Of a stretch of 62,345 bases of DNA, positions 52,799-60,601 are shown piece by piece. Source of the stretch: Thermohalobaculum xanthum (GTDB lineage Bacteria; Pseudomonadota; Alphaproteobacteria; Rhodobacterales; Rhodobacteraceae); assembly GCF_016623495.1 (NCBI RefSeq), contig NZ_JAEHHL010000013.1:1-62345 (forward strand), read 5' to 3'. The notes under the pieces are model-generated. The model was not told where the DNA came from. It did no database searches and saw only the letters and a program-made list of their open reading frames with translations. A program made the position numbers and the translations under genes. The first letter of the stretch is position 1, and every line of letters begins with the position of its first letter.

Positions 52799-52833
52799 TA
52801 TCCCTCGCAGTCTGAGCTGACGGAAGCCGAGCC

Positions 52834-53706
52834 ATGTCGGACGTGTACCTGCAAGCCCTGATCAGTGGCTTGATGATTGGCGGGGTCTATGCCCTCGTCG
52901 CCGTGGGACTGACGCTGATCTTCGGGGTGATGGACATCATCAACTTCGCCCATGGCGAGTTCCTGATGTTCGGCATGTACGGGGCGTTCTTTGCCTCGGC
53001 CCTTTTCGGGATCGACCCCTACCTGAGCGCGGTGATGGCGCTTCCACTGTTCTTCGCGATCGGTTGGGCCGTGCAGGGGGTCCTGATCCGCCCCGTCGTC
53101 GGCAAGAGCCACGCGATCCAGATCCTGCTGACGCTGGGCCTCTCGCTCCTGATGCAGGCGCTCGCGCAGTTCCTGTTCTCGGCCGATTTCCAGAGCCTCA
53201 AGGTCGATTATGGCTCGGCCACGTTCGATCTGTCCGGCGCGCGGGTCAGCTACACTCGCCTCGCCGCCTTCGCGATCTCGATGGGGATGTGCGCGGCGCT
53301 CTGGGTCTTCCTGCAGCGCACCGACACCGGCAAAGCCCTGCGCGCCTGCGCCGAGGAACACGAGGGCGCGCAGGCTGTCGGCATCGATATCGCGCGGATG
53401 TACAAGATCGCCTTCGGGCTCGGCATCGCCTGCGTCGCGATCGCCGGCATCGTGATGACGCCGTTCTTCTACGTGGCGCCGGTGGTCGGGCCGAAATTCA
53501 CGCTGGTCGCCTTCGTGATCGTCGTCCTCGGCGGGCTGGGTAATATTCCCGGCGCGGTGGCCGGGGCACTGATCGTCGGGGTTGTCGAAAGCGTCGGCGC
53601 GCTGGTGATGCCCTCGCCCTCGCTCAAGGATCTGGCGGTCTACGTCCTCTTCATCCTTGTCCTGCTGTTCCGCCCGCAGGGGCTCTTCGGCGGAAAGGGG
53701 GCCTGA
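52834..53706 (+). CDS. HAAT-family ABC permease (LivH-like)
   Basis: 290 residues with about eight hydrophobic helices. The family hallmarks are LISGLMIGGVYALVAVGLTL, IFGVMDIINFAHGEFLMFGMY, TDTGKALRACAEEHEGAQAV and the coupling loop near GGLGNIPGAVAGALIVGVVE, ending YVLFILVLLFRPQGLFGGKG. It forms the channel with the next gene product. The start agrees with the family and has acggaag upstream. One base separates its stop from the LivM-like start. Confidence 0.93.
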   Translation: MSDVYLQALISGLMIGGVYALVAVGLTLIFGVMDIINFAHGEFLMFGMYGAFFASALFGIDPYLSAVMALPLFFAIGWAVQGVLIRPVVGKSHAIQILLTLGLSLLMQALAQFLFSADFQSLKVDYGSATFDLSGARVSYTRLAAFAISMGMCAALWVFLQRTDTGKALRACAEEHEGAQAVGIDIARMYKIAFGLGIACVAIAGIVMTPFFYVAPVVGPKFTLVAFVIVVLGGLGNIPGAVAGALIVGVVESVGALVMPSPSLKDLAVYVLFILVLLFRPQGLFGGKGA

Positions 53707-53707
53707 G

Positions 53708-54826
53708 ATGGCAGCGCTGCGCGCCAACTGGTTCTACCTCGCCGTGCTTATCGGGTTGCTGATCCTGCCCGCCTACGCCGAATCCGAGTTCGTCACCGCG
53801 GTGATGCCGCGCGGGCTGTCGGGCTCGGCGCTGCTGCACATCTTCGTGCTGATCTTCTTCTTCGCCTTCATGAGCCAGGCCTGGAACATCATCGGCGGCT
53901 TCGCCGGCCAGCTCTCGATCGGCCATGCGGCGTTCTTCGGCATCGGCGCCTATGTCTCGACGATCTGCTACGTCCATCTGGGCCTCACACCGTGGCTGGG
54001 CATGTTCGTCGCGGCGGTCTTCACCGCGCTGGTCGGCGCGGGGCTCGGGCTGATCAGCTTCCATTACGGCCTCAAGGGGCCGTTCTTCGCGCTGGTGACG
54101 GTCGCCTTCGCCGAGATCACGCGCCTGATCCTGCTGCACTGGGAATTCGTGGGCGCGGCCAATGGCATCCTGCTGCCGTTCTCGCCCAACCCCACCTTCT
54201 GGGAGTTCCAGTTCACCAGCAAGGAGCCCTACTACTACATCGCCCTTGCGATGATGCTCGCCTCGATCGCGCTGGTCGCATGGATCGCCCGGTCGCGCTT
54301 TGGCTATTACCTGCACGCCATCCGACAGGACGAGGACGCGGCCGAGGCCGTCGGCGTGCCGACCAAGCGCTGCAAGGTCCAGGCGATCGCGCTGTCGGCC
54401 GCGCTGGCGGGGCTCGGCGGCACCTTCTATGCGCAGTACACGCAATACATCGTGCCCGACGACATGGTCGTGGGCCGCGTCTCGGTCGAGATCCTGCTGG
54501 GCGCGGTGATCGGCGGGGCCGGCACCGTCATGGGGCCGATCGTCGGCGCCTTCATCCTGATCCCCGTGGGCGAGGCGACGCGCGTGATCTTCGAGGGCGG
54601 CGGCACCGGAACCTCGCTCTCGACCCTGATCGCGGCCGACATGAGCTTCGGCGACAAGTTCGTCGCCTATCTCGACTATCTGGCGGCGGGCGGCGGCGGG
54701 GGACTTGCGATCATCCTCTATGGCTGCCTCCTGATGGTCGTTGTTCTCGGGATGCCCGGTGGCGTGCTGCCCTGGCTCGCCGGGCTGCGGGCCCGTGCAC
54801 GCCGCCGCGCGGAGGCGAGCGCATGA
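53708..54826 (+). CDS. HAAT-family ABC permease (LivM-like)
   Basis: 372 residues with about ten hydrophobic segments. Typical: MSQAWNIIGGFAGQLSIGHA, AFFGIGAYVSTICYV, FALVTVAFAEITRLILLHWE, YYLHAIRQDEDAAEAVGVPT and LGAVIGGAGTVMGPIVGAFI. It pairs with the LivH-like protein. The insert near residues 155-175 (SPNPTFWEFQFTSKEPYYYI) is the usual LivM variable loop. The C-terminal tail is basic. Its stop overlaps the ATPase start (ATGA). Confidence 0.93.
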   Translation: MAALRANWFYLAVLIGLLILPAYAESEFVTAVMPRGLSGSALLHIFVLIFFFAFMSQAWNIIGGFAGQLSIGHAAFFGIGAYVSTICYVHLGLTPWLGMFVAAVFTALVGAGLGLISFHYGLKGPFFALVTVAFAEITRLILLHWEFVGAANGILLPFSPNPTFWEFQFTSKEPYYYIALAMMLASIALVAWIARSRFGYYLHAIRQDEDAAEAVGVPTKRCKVQAIALSAALAGLGGTFYAQYTQYIVPDDMVVGRVSVEILLGAVIGGAGTVMGPIVGAFILIPVGEATRVIFEGGGTGTSLSTLIAADMSFGDKFVAYLDYLAAGGGGGLAIILYGCLLMVVVLGMPGGVLPWLAGLRARARRRAEASA

Positions 54827-55569
54827 GCCTGATGGAAGCCAAGGGCGTCACCCGGCGTTTCGGCGGCCTTACGGCGGTCAACGCCGTCGACTTCCGCGTC
54901 GAGCAGGGCGAGATCGTGGGGCTGATCGGCCCCAACGGCGCCGGAAAGACGACCTTCTTCAACCTGATCTCGGGCTTCCTGCGGCCCGACGAGGGCGAGA
55001 TCCGTTTCGACGGGCAGAGCATCATCGGGCACAAGCCCTCGGACATCTGCAAGCGCGGCATGACGCGCACCTTCCAGATCGTGAAGCCCTTCCCCGAGAT
55101 GACCGTCACCGACAACGTGATGGTCGGTGCCTTCAATCATCACCGCGACCGCGCGGCCGCGCGCGCCAAGGCGAGCGAGGTGATCGAGCTCGTCGGGCTG
55201 GGGCCTCAGGCCGCCAAGCTGGGCCGCGAGCTGACCGTGGCCGGCCGCAAGCGGGTCGAGCTTGCCAAGGCGCTCGCGACCGAGCCGAAGCTCATGCTGC
55301 TCGACGAGGTGATGGCTGGCCTGACACCCTCGGAAGTCGCGGGCATGATCGAGGTGCTTGGCCGGGTCCGTGCCGCCGGCGTCACCATGGTCATCGTCGA
55401 GCATGTGATGCAGGTGATCATGAACCTTTCCGACCGGATCTACGTGCTCCATCACGGCGAGGCGATCGCCGAGGGCGCGCCGGACCAGATCGTCTCGGAC
55501 GCCAAGGTGACCAAGGCCTATCTGGGCGAGAGTTTCGTCGCCGAGGCGGGCGGAGGGGCGGCGTCATGA
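54823..55569 (+). CDS. HAAT-family ABC ATPase (LivG-like)
   Basis: 248 residues. Walker A GPNGAGKTT (about 35-43), Q-loop in MTRTFQIVKPFPEM, Walker B PKLMLLDEVMAGL and switch His in VIVEHVM. The ABC signature position reads LTVAGRKRVELAKAL instead of LSxGQ-type; this occurs in a known branch of LivG proteins, so it is probably functional. Start at 54823 inside the preceding stop and stop overlapping the next start (ATGA), so all four inner-membrane components are coupled. Confidence 0.93.
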   Translation: MSLMEAKGVTRRFGGLTAVNAVDFRVEQGEIVGLIGPNGAGKTTFFNLISGFLRPDEGEIRFDGQSIIGHKPSDICKRGMTRTFQIVKPFPEMTVTDNVMVGAFNHHRDRAAARAKASEVIELVGLGPQAAKLGRELTVAGRKRVELAKALATEPKLMLLDEVMAGLTPSEVAGMIEVLGRVRAAGVTMVIVEHVMQVIMNLSDRIYVLHHGEAIAEGAPDQIVSDAKVTKAYLGESFVAEAGGGAAS

Positions 55570-56276
55570 GCATGCTCAGGATCTCGGGGCTGCGCACCGG
55601 CTATGGCGACGTGCCGATCCTCCACGGCCTCGACCTCGAGATCGAGGAGGGCATGATCGGCGCCGTGGTCGGCGCGAATGGCGCGGGCAAGACCACGACG
55701 ATGCGGGCGATCGCCGGCATCCTGCCGGCCTGGCAGGGCGAGATCCATGTCGCGGGCGAGCGCATCGACGGCCTCGCGCCGCAAAAGCGCGTCGAGGCGG
55801 GCGTCATCCTCGTGCCCGAGGGCCGCAGGCTGTTTCCGTCGATGAGCGTGCGCGAGAACCTCGAACTCGGCTCGCTCCATCCCCGCGCCAGGTCGGCCCG
55901 TGCCGGCACGCTCGAACAGGTGTTCGAGATCTTCCCGCGGCTGCGCGAGCGCGAGAACCAGCGGGCCGGCACCCTCTCGGGCGGCGAGCAGCAGATGTGC
56001 GCGATCGGGCGCGGCCTGATGGGCCTGCCGCGTGTCCTGATGCTCGACGAGCCCTCGCTCGGCCTCGCGCCCATCGTGGTCGAGACGATCTTCGACGTCG
56101 TCCGCAGGATCCGCGCCGAGGGGGTGACGGTCCTCATGGTCGAGCAGAACGTGCGCCACGCGCTGGCGCTGTCGGACCGGGCCTGGGTGCTCGAGCATGG
56201 CAGGATCGAGATCGAGGGCGCGGGCGACGAGATGCTCGCCGACGAGCGCGTGCGCCGCGCCTATTTGGGAATGTGA
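55566..56276 (+). CDS. HAAT-family ABC ATPase (LivF-like)
   Basis: 236 residues. Walker A GANGAGKTT (about 37-45), VEAGVILVPEGRRLFPSMSV (the LivF-specific stretch), a full signature LSGGEQQMCAIGRGLM, Walker B PRVLMLDEPSLGLAP and switch His region replaced by MVEQNVRHAL as usual for LivF. It heterodimerises with the LivG-like ATPase. Only 32 bases separate it from the oxidoreductase gene, which may share the transcript. Confidence 0.94.
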   Translation: MSMLRISGLRTGYGDVPILHGLDLEIEEGMIGAVVGANGAGKTTTMRAIAGILPAWQGEIHVAGERIDGLAPQKRVEAGVILVPEGRRLFPSMSVRENLELGSLHPRARSARAGTLEQVFEIFPRLRERENQRAGTLSGGEQQMCAIGRGLMGLPRVLMLDEPSLGLAPIVVETIFDVVRRIRAEGVTVLMVEQNVRHALALSDRAWVLEHGRIEIEGAGDEMLADERVRRAYLGM

Positions 56277-56308
56277 GACGGCCCCACGCGCAGACAGCGA
56301 GCAGGAAG

Positions 56309-57277
56309 ATGCCTCAGACCTACAATGTCGCGATCATCGGCCTCGGCGTGATCGGCCGGCGGATGCTGACCAACATGCCGAAACAGGGGCGGCTCAGGAT
56401 CGCCGGCGGATGGGATCGCGATCCCGCCGTCTGCGCGCAGGCCGTGGCGGATTTCCCGGGCCTCGTGATCGCCGACAGTGCCGAGGCGCTGATCGCCTCG
56501 GGCGGTGTCGATCTCGTCTATATCGGCGTTCCGCCACGGGCGCACGGCGTCTACTCGCGCGCGGCGATGGCGGCGGGCAAGGCCGTGTTCTGCGAGAAGC
56601 CCCTCGGCGTCGATCTCGACGACAGCCGCGCACTGGTCGCGCAGGCGCAGAAGGCCGGGGCGGTGCAGGCCGTCAATCTCTCGCTGGCCGCGGCGCGCGG
56701 GGTGGGGGTGATGCGCCAGGCGCTGGCAGACGGCAGCCTTGGCCGCATCGCGGGCGCCGACATCCGCCTGCATTTCACGCGCTGGCCACGCGGGTGGCAG
56801 GCCTCGGCCACATGGCTCGCGGGACGGGCCGAGGGCGGTTTCACCCGCGAGGTCGCGACCCATTTCCTCTACCTGAGCGATGCGCTCTTCGGCCCTGGCG
56901 AGCTGATCGCGGCCTCGGCGGCCTATCCGGGCGGCGACGAGGATGCCGAGACCCATATTCTGGCACAGCTCGAGTTCGGCGGCGTCCCCGTGACGCTCGC
57001 GGGTTCGGTCGGGGGGGCGGGGCCCGTTCTCGTGGAGTTCACCCTCTGGGGCGAGGCGCGCTCTTACCGGCTCGGCGATTTCTACCGCCTCTCGTCCTCG
57101 ACCGGCGACGGGTGGGAGGACGCCCTGACGGGGATCGAGAACCCGGCCCTCGACGCCTACATGCTCCAGCTCGACGAGGTGGTGAAGATGCTCGACGGGG
57201 CGCCGCACGTCCTGCCGAACTTCGCCGGGGCCCTCCGCGTGCAGGAGCTGGTCGAGGGGATCCTCGCGCCCGACTGA
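56309..57277 (+). CDS. Gfo/Idh/MocA-family NAD(P)-dependent oxidoreductase
   Basis: 322 residues. The Rossmann loop is NVAIIGLGVIGRRMLTNM, followed by DLVYIGVPPRAHGVYSRAAM and the family motif AVFCEKPLGVDLDDSRAL (Glu-Lys-Pro). The C-terminal alpha/beta domain has GGFTREVATHFLYLSDALFG, with the His expected at the active site. Family members act on sugars, polyols, imines or biliverdin; the substrate here is unknown. The ATG has aggaag upstream. The position just after the ABC genes suggests it works on the imported compound. Confidence 0.87.
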   Translation: MPQTYNVAIIGLGVIGRRMLTNMPKQGRLRIAGGWDRDPAVCAQAVADFPGLVIADSAEALIASGGVDLVYIGVPPRAHGVYSRAAMAAGKAVFCEKPLGVDLDDSRALVAQAQKAGAVQAVNLSLAAARGVGVMRQALADGSLGRIAGADIRLHFTRWPRGWQASATWLAGRAEGGFTREVATHFLYLSDALFGPGELIAASAAYPGGDEDAETHILAQLEFGGVPVTLAGSVGGAGPVLVEFTLWGEARSYRLGDFYRLSSSTGDGWEDALTGIENPALDAYMLQLDEVVKMLDGAPHVLPNFAGALRVQELVEGILAPD

Positions 57278-57284
57278 GCGCGCG

Positions 57285-58580
57285 TCACACCGGCTCGACC
57301 CCGTGGTCGAGGCCCAGCACATGCGCGGCCCAGCCAAGATGCCCCAGGAAAGTGGCATCGCGGCGGAAGGCGCCGATGAACTGCACGCCAACCGGCATGC
57401 CGTTTGGCCCGCTCGCGGCGGGAAGGGTCGCGCAGGGGCCCAGAAGCAGGGTCCACATCCGGTTGAACAGGGGGTCGCCGGTGGTCTCGAGCCCGCGCGG
57501 CGCCTCGCCCTTCGCGGCCGGGGCGAGGATGAGGTCATAGTTTCCGAACAGCCGCGCCATCGTCGCGTGGCATGACTCGGCGACGGCGCGCGCATCGGCC
57601 AGTTCCTGCTCCGAGACCGCCTCGCCGCGCTCGAGCACGGCGCAGAGCTGGGGGCTCAGCGTGTGGCGCTGCTCCTTCCACTCCTGCGCCAGTGCCGCGA
57701 CCGCGCCGGTTGCGAAGATGATGTCCTGCGCCTCCGCGAGCCGCGCGAAGGCGGGCGGGAGATCGGGCTCGCCCACCTCGCCACCCGCCGACTTGAGGCG
57801 TGCGGCCACCTGCTCCACGGCGGCGCGGGTCTCGGGCTCGGCTTCGGACCAGTGCGCCGTGCGGACCAGGCCGACGCGCGCGGCCGAGCCATGCTGCTCG
57901 GGCACCGCCTCGCCGGTGACGGACGTGAACCACAGCGCGGCATCGGCGACCGTGCGCGAGAACACGCCCAGCGAATCGAGCGCCGCCGCCAGCGGCTTCA
58001 CGCCGGTCATCGGCACGCGCCCCTTGCTCGTCTTGAACCCGACGACGCCGCAGAAGGATGCCGGCCGGATCACCGAGCCCACGGTCTGCGTGCCGAGCGC
58101 CAGCGGCGCCATGCCCGAGGCGACCGCCGCCGCCGAGCCGCTCGACGACCCGCCGGGCGTGCGCCCCGGGTCGTGCGGATTGCGCGTCTTCCCCGGCCGG
58201 TAGGTCGCGAACTCGGTCGTCACCGTCTTGCCCAGGATCACCGCGCCGGCCGCCCTCAGGCGCTCGACGCAATCGGCGTCGCGCTGGGGCCGGTGCCCGG
58301 CATAGATCGTCGAGCCATAGCCGGTGGGCATGTCGTCGGTGTCGATGATGTCCTTCACGGCGACGGGGACACCATGCAGCGGCCCGCGCGGCGGCTCGGC
58401 GTCACGCGCGCGGGCCTCGTAGATCGCGCCGTCCAGATCGAGCCATTCCCAGGCCTGGACCGTGCCGTCGCGTGCCGCGATGCGGTGGAAGCAGGAAAGC
58501 ACGGCCTCTTCGCTGCGCAGCGTGCCCGCACGGATCCGCACCGCGATCCCGGTTGCCGTCAGTGTCCATGGCTCGGCCAT
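57285..58580 (-). CDS. amidase-signature family hydrolase
   Basis: 431 residues. The catalytic Ser-cisSer-Lys set is visible: Lys 76 in GVPVAVKDIIDT, the cis-Ser in GGSSSGSAAAV (145-147), and the nucleophile Ser 169 in LGTQTVGSVIRPA. The C-terminal region holds LFNRMWTLLLGPCATLPAAS, the usual substrate lobe. It could hydrolyse an amide, nitrile-derived amide or peptide-like compound. It converges on the oxidoreductase gene with only seven bases between stops, so it is not in the ABC transcript but may be part of the same pathway. Confidence 0.87.
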   Translation of the reverse strand: MAEPWTLTATGIAVRIRAGTLRSEEAVLSCFHRIAARDGTVQAWEWLDLDGAIYEARARDAEPPRGPLHGVPVAVKDIIDTDDMPTGYGSTIYAGHRPQRDADCVERLRAAGAVILGKTVTTEFATYRPGKTRNPHDPGRTPGGSSSGSAAAVASGMAPLALGTQTVGSVIRPASFCGVVGFKTSKGRVPMTGVKPLAAALDSLGVFSRTVADAALWFTSVTGEAVPEQHGSAARVGLVRTAHWSEAEPETRAAVEQVAARLKSAGGEVGEPDLPPAFARLAEAQDIIFATGAVAALAQEWKEQRHTLSPQLCAVLERGEAVSEQELADARAVAESCHATMARLFGNYDLILAPAAKGEAPRGLETTGDPLFNRMWTLLLGPCATLPAASGPNGMPVGVQFIGAFRRDATFLGHLGWAAHVLGLDHGVEPV

Positions 58581-58669
58581 TGCGCCTCTCCCGCCGCCCG
58601 CTGCACCTTGGGGTGAGCGGCGGAGATCCTAGCGCCCGGCCCGCGCCCGCGCCATGGCGTTCGCATCTG

Positions 58670-60505
58670 TCACGTCATGAGGACATAGGTGCCGGGCGCG
58701 TCCGGAAGCCCCGGCTCCGCCGCGAAGCCCAAGCCCGGCGGTGTCGCCGGCTCGCCCGAGCGCGCCTCGAGCCAGTCGCACCATGCCGGCCACCACGATC
58801 CCTCGCGCAGCGTGGCCTTCTGCAGCCATTCGTCGGGCGAGCGATGGTTCATGTCGTGCGTGCGCATGTCGATGCGGTAATGCCGCCGGGGGTGCCCCGG
58901 CTCCGACACCACGCCCGCATTGTGCCCGCCCTTGGTGAGGACGAAGGTCACCTCGCCATCGGTCTGCTGGTGCACCTTGAAGACCGAGCGCCACGGCGCG
59001 ACGTGGTCGGTCTCGGTGCCGACCGCGAAGACCGGGACGCGGATGTCGCCCAAGGCGACCGGGCGGCCCTCGACCTCGTACTTTCCGGCCGACAACTCGT
59101 TGTCGAGGAACAGCTTTCGCAGGTACTCCGAATGCATCCGGAAGGGCATGCGCGTGGTGTCGGCGTTCCACGCCATCAGGTCGTTCATCGGGTCGCGCTC
59201 GCCCATCAGGTAGACGCGCAGCATGCGCGACCAGATCAGGTCGTTCGAATGCAGCAGCTGGAAGGCACCCGCCATCTGCTTGGCGTCGAGGAAGCCCTGT
59301 TCCCACATCATGTCCTCGAGGAAGGTGACCTCGCTTTCGCTGATGAAGAGCATGAGCTCGCCTGCCTCCGAGAAATCGCTCTGCGCCGCGAAATAGCTGA
59401 TGCTTTGCAGCCGGTCGTCGCCGTCGCGTGCCATCGCCGCCGCCGCGATCGAGAGCAGCGTCCCGCCCAGGCAGTAGCCCACCGCATGGACCTTCTGGCC
59501 GGGGCAGATGCCGCCGATGGCGTCGAGGGCGGCCATCGGGCCCAGCTTGCGGTAGTCCTCCATGCCGAGGTCGCGATCCTCGGGGCTCGGGTTGCGCCAC
59601 GAGATCATGAACACCGTGAAGCCCCGCTCGGTGAGATAGCGCACCATCGAGTTCGCGGGGCTGAGGTCGAGGATGTAGTATTTCATGATCCAGGCCGGCA
59701 CGATCAGGATCGGCTCGGGCCGGACCTTGTCGGTCGCGGGCGCGTACTGGATCAGCTCGATCAGGCGGTTGCGGTAGACGACCTTGCCGGGCGTCACCGC
59801 GACATCGAGGCCGACGCGGAAGTCCTCGGCGCCGACGGGCGGCTTGCCGGCGGCCATGCGGTCGAGGTCCTCGACCAGGTTCTGCGCACCGCGCACCAGG
59901 TTCTGGCCCAATTCGTCGCGCGTGCGTTCCAGCAGTTCCGGGTTGGTCGCGATGAAGTTCGACGGCGAGAAGATGTCGAGCACCTGGCGCGCCGCGAATT
60001 CCGCCGCGCGTTCGTGCCCCGGGGTCACGCCGCGGACGCCGGTGGTCGCGTTGTGCCACCACTGCTGGGTCAGCAGGAAGCTCTGGTAGATCAGGTTGAA
60101 GGGCGGCTTCTGCCAGCTCTCGTGGCGAAACCGGCGGTCCTGCGCCAGCGGCTCGATGCAGGGCTCGTCGGCAGCGTGCGAGAAGGCGCAGCTTGCCGCG
60201 TAGCGCTGGAGGCGGATCGCCTTGCGCAGGGCCTTCGAGGCCAGCTGGCTCTGCTTGCCGGGCGAGGTCGCCAGGTGGATCGCCCAGTCCGCCCATGTCG
60301 CCCACAGCGCCGCGGGCGAGAGGCCGGCGGTCATCCGGGCGATCAGGGCCCGGGTCGCGTGGTCCATGATCTCGCCAGCCGCCGTCATCGAGTAGCTGTC
60401 GAGCTCGGCCTCGGGCGGGAGCGGGATCCTCGGCAAAAGCGGGCGCGCCCGCGACGTGGTCCCATCGACCAAAAGTCCCGCGGGCTGCGTGCTGGGCTGG
60501 GGCAT
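58670..60505 (-). CDS. phaC: class I poly(3-hydroxyalkanoate) synthase
   Basis: 611 residues. It polymerises (R)-3-hydroxyacyl-CoA at the granule surface. The N-terminal PhaC_N domain shows DRRFRHESWQKPPFNLIYQS, and the alpha/beta core has VPAWIMKYYILDLSPANSMV and the lipase-like box GYCLGGTLLS with the nucleophilic Cys. The catalytic Asp is expected in FAVGTETDHVAPW and the His in LTKGGHNAGVV. The single long subunit indicates class I. The ATG at 60505 has GGAGG at correct spacing; a GTG one codon earlier would be too close. No phasin or depolymerase gene is within view. Confidence 0.95.
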   Translation of the reverse strand: MPQPSTQPAGLLVDGTTSRARPLLPRIPLPPEAELDSYSMTAAGEIMDHATRALIARMTAGLSPAALWATWADWAIHLATSPGKQSQLASKALRKAIRLQRYAASCAFSHAADEPCIEPLAQDRRFRHESWQKPPFNLIYQSFLLTQQWWHNATTGVRGVTPGHERAAEFAARQVLDIFSPSNFIATNPELLERTRDELGQNLVRGAQNLVEDLDRMAAGKPPVGAEDFRVGLDVAVTPGKVVYRNRLIELIQYAPATDKVRPEPILIVPAWIMKYYILDLSPANSMVRYLTERGFTVFMISWRNPSPEDRDLGMEDYRKLGPMAALDAIGGICPGQKVHAVGYCLGGTLLSIAAAAMARDGDDRLQSISYFAAQSDFSEAGELMLFISESEVTFLEDMMWEQGFLDAKQMAGAFQLLHSNDLIWSRMLRVYLMGERDPMNDLMAWNADTTRMPFRMHSEYLRKLFLDNELSAGKYEVEGRPVALGDIRVPVFAVGTETDHVAPWRSVFKVHQQTDGEVTFVLTKGGHNAGVVSEPGHPRRHYRIDMRTHDMNHRSPDEWLQKATLREGSWWPAWCDWLEARSGEPATPPGLGFAAEPGLPDAPGTYVLMT

Positions 60506-60601
60506 CACGACCTCCGAATCTCATTGACAGGTCCTGATAGCGCTGAGGCGGCGCGCCGGCCTTGATGCAGCGCAATATCAGGCGCGGCGGCGGGGATGCG
60601 T

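Noticed and set aside
51526-53727. A 733-codon open frame on the minus strand across the ABC transporter genes
   Set aside because: Antisense to the binding protein and LivH-like permease, with acidic/basic repetitive sequence and no recognisable fold.
57285-58580. Amidase as the missing allantoate-degrading enzyme
   Set aside because: It is an amidase-signature (Ser-cisSer-Lys) enzyme, unlike the metal-dependent AllC, and lies 20 kb away next to an unrelated transporter.
58472-60565. A 697-codon open frame opposite phaC
   Set aside because: phaC has all catalytic motifs and a good ribosome site on the other strand; this frame has none.
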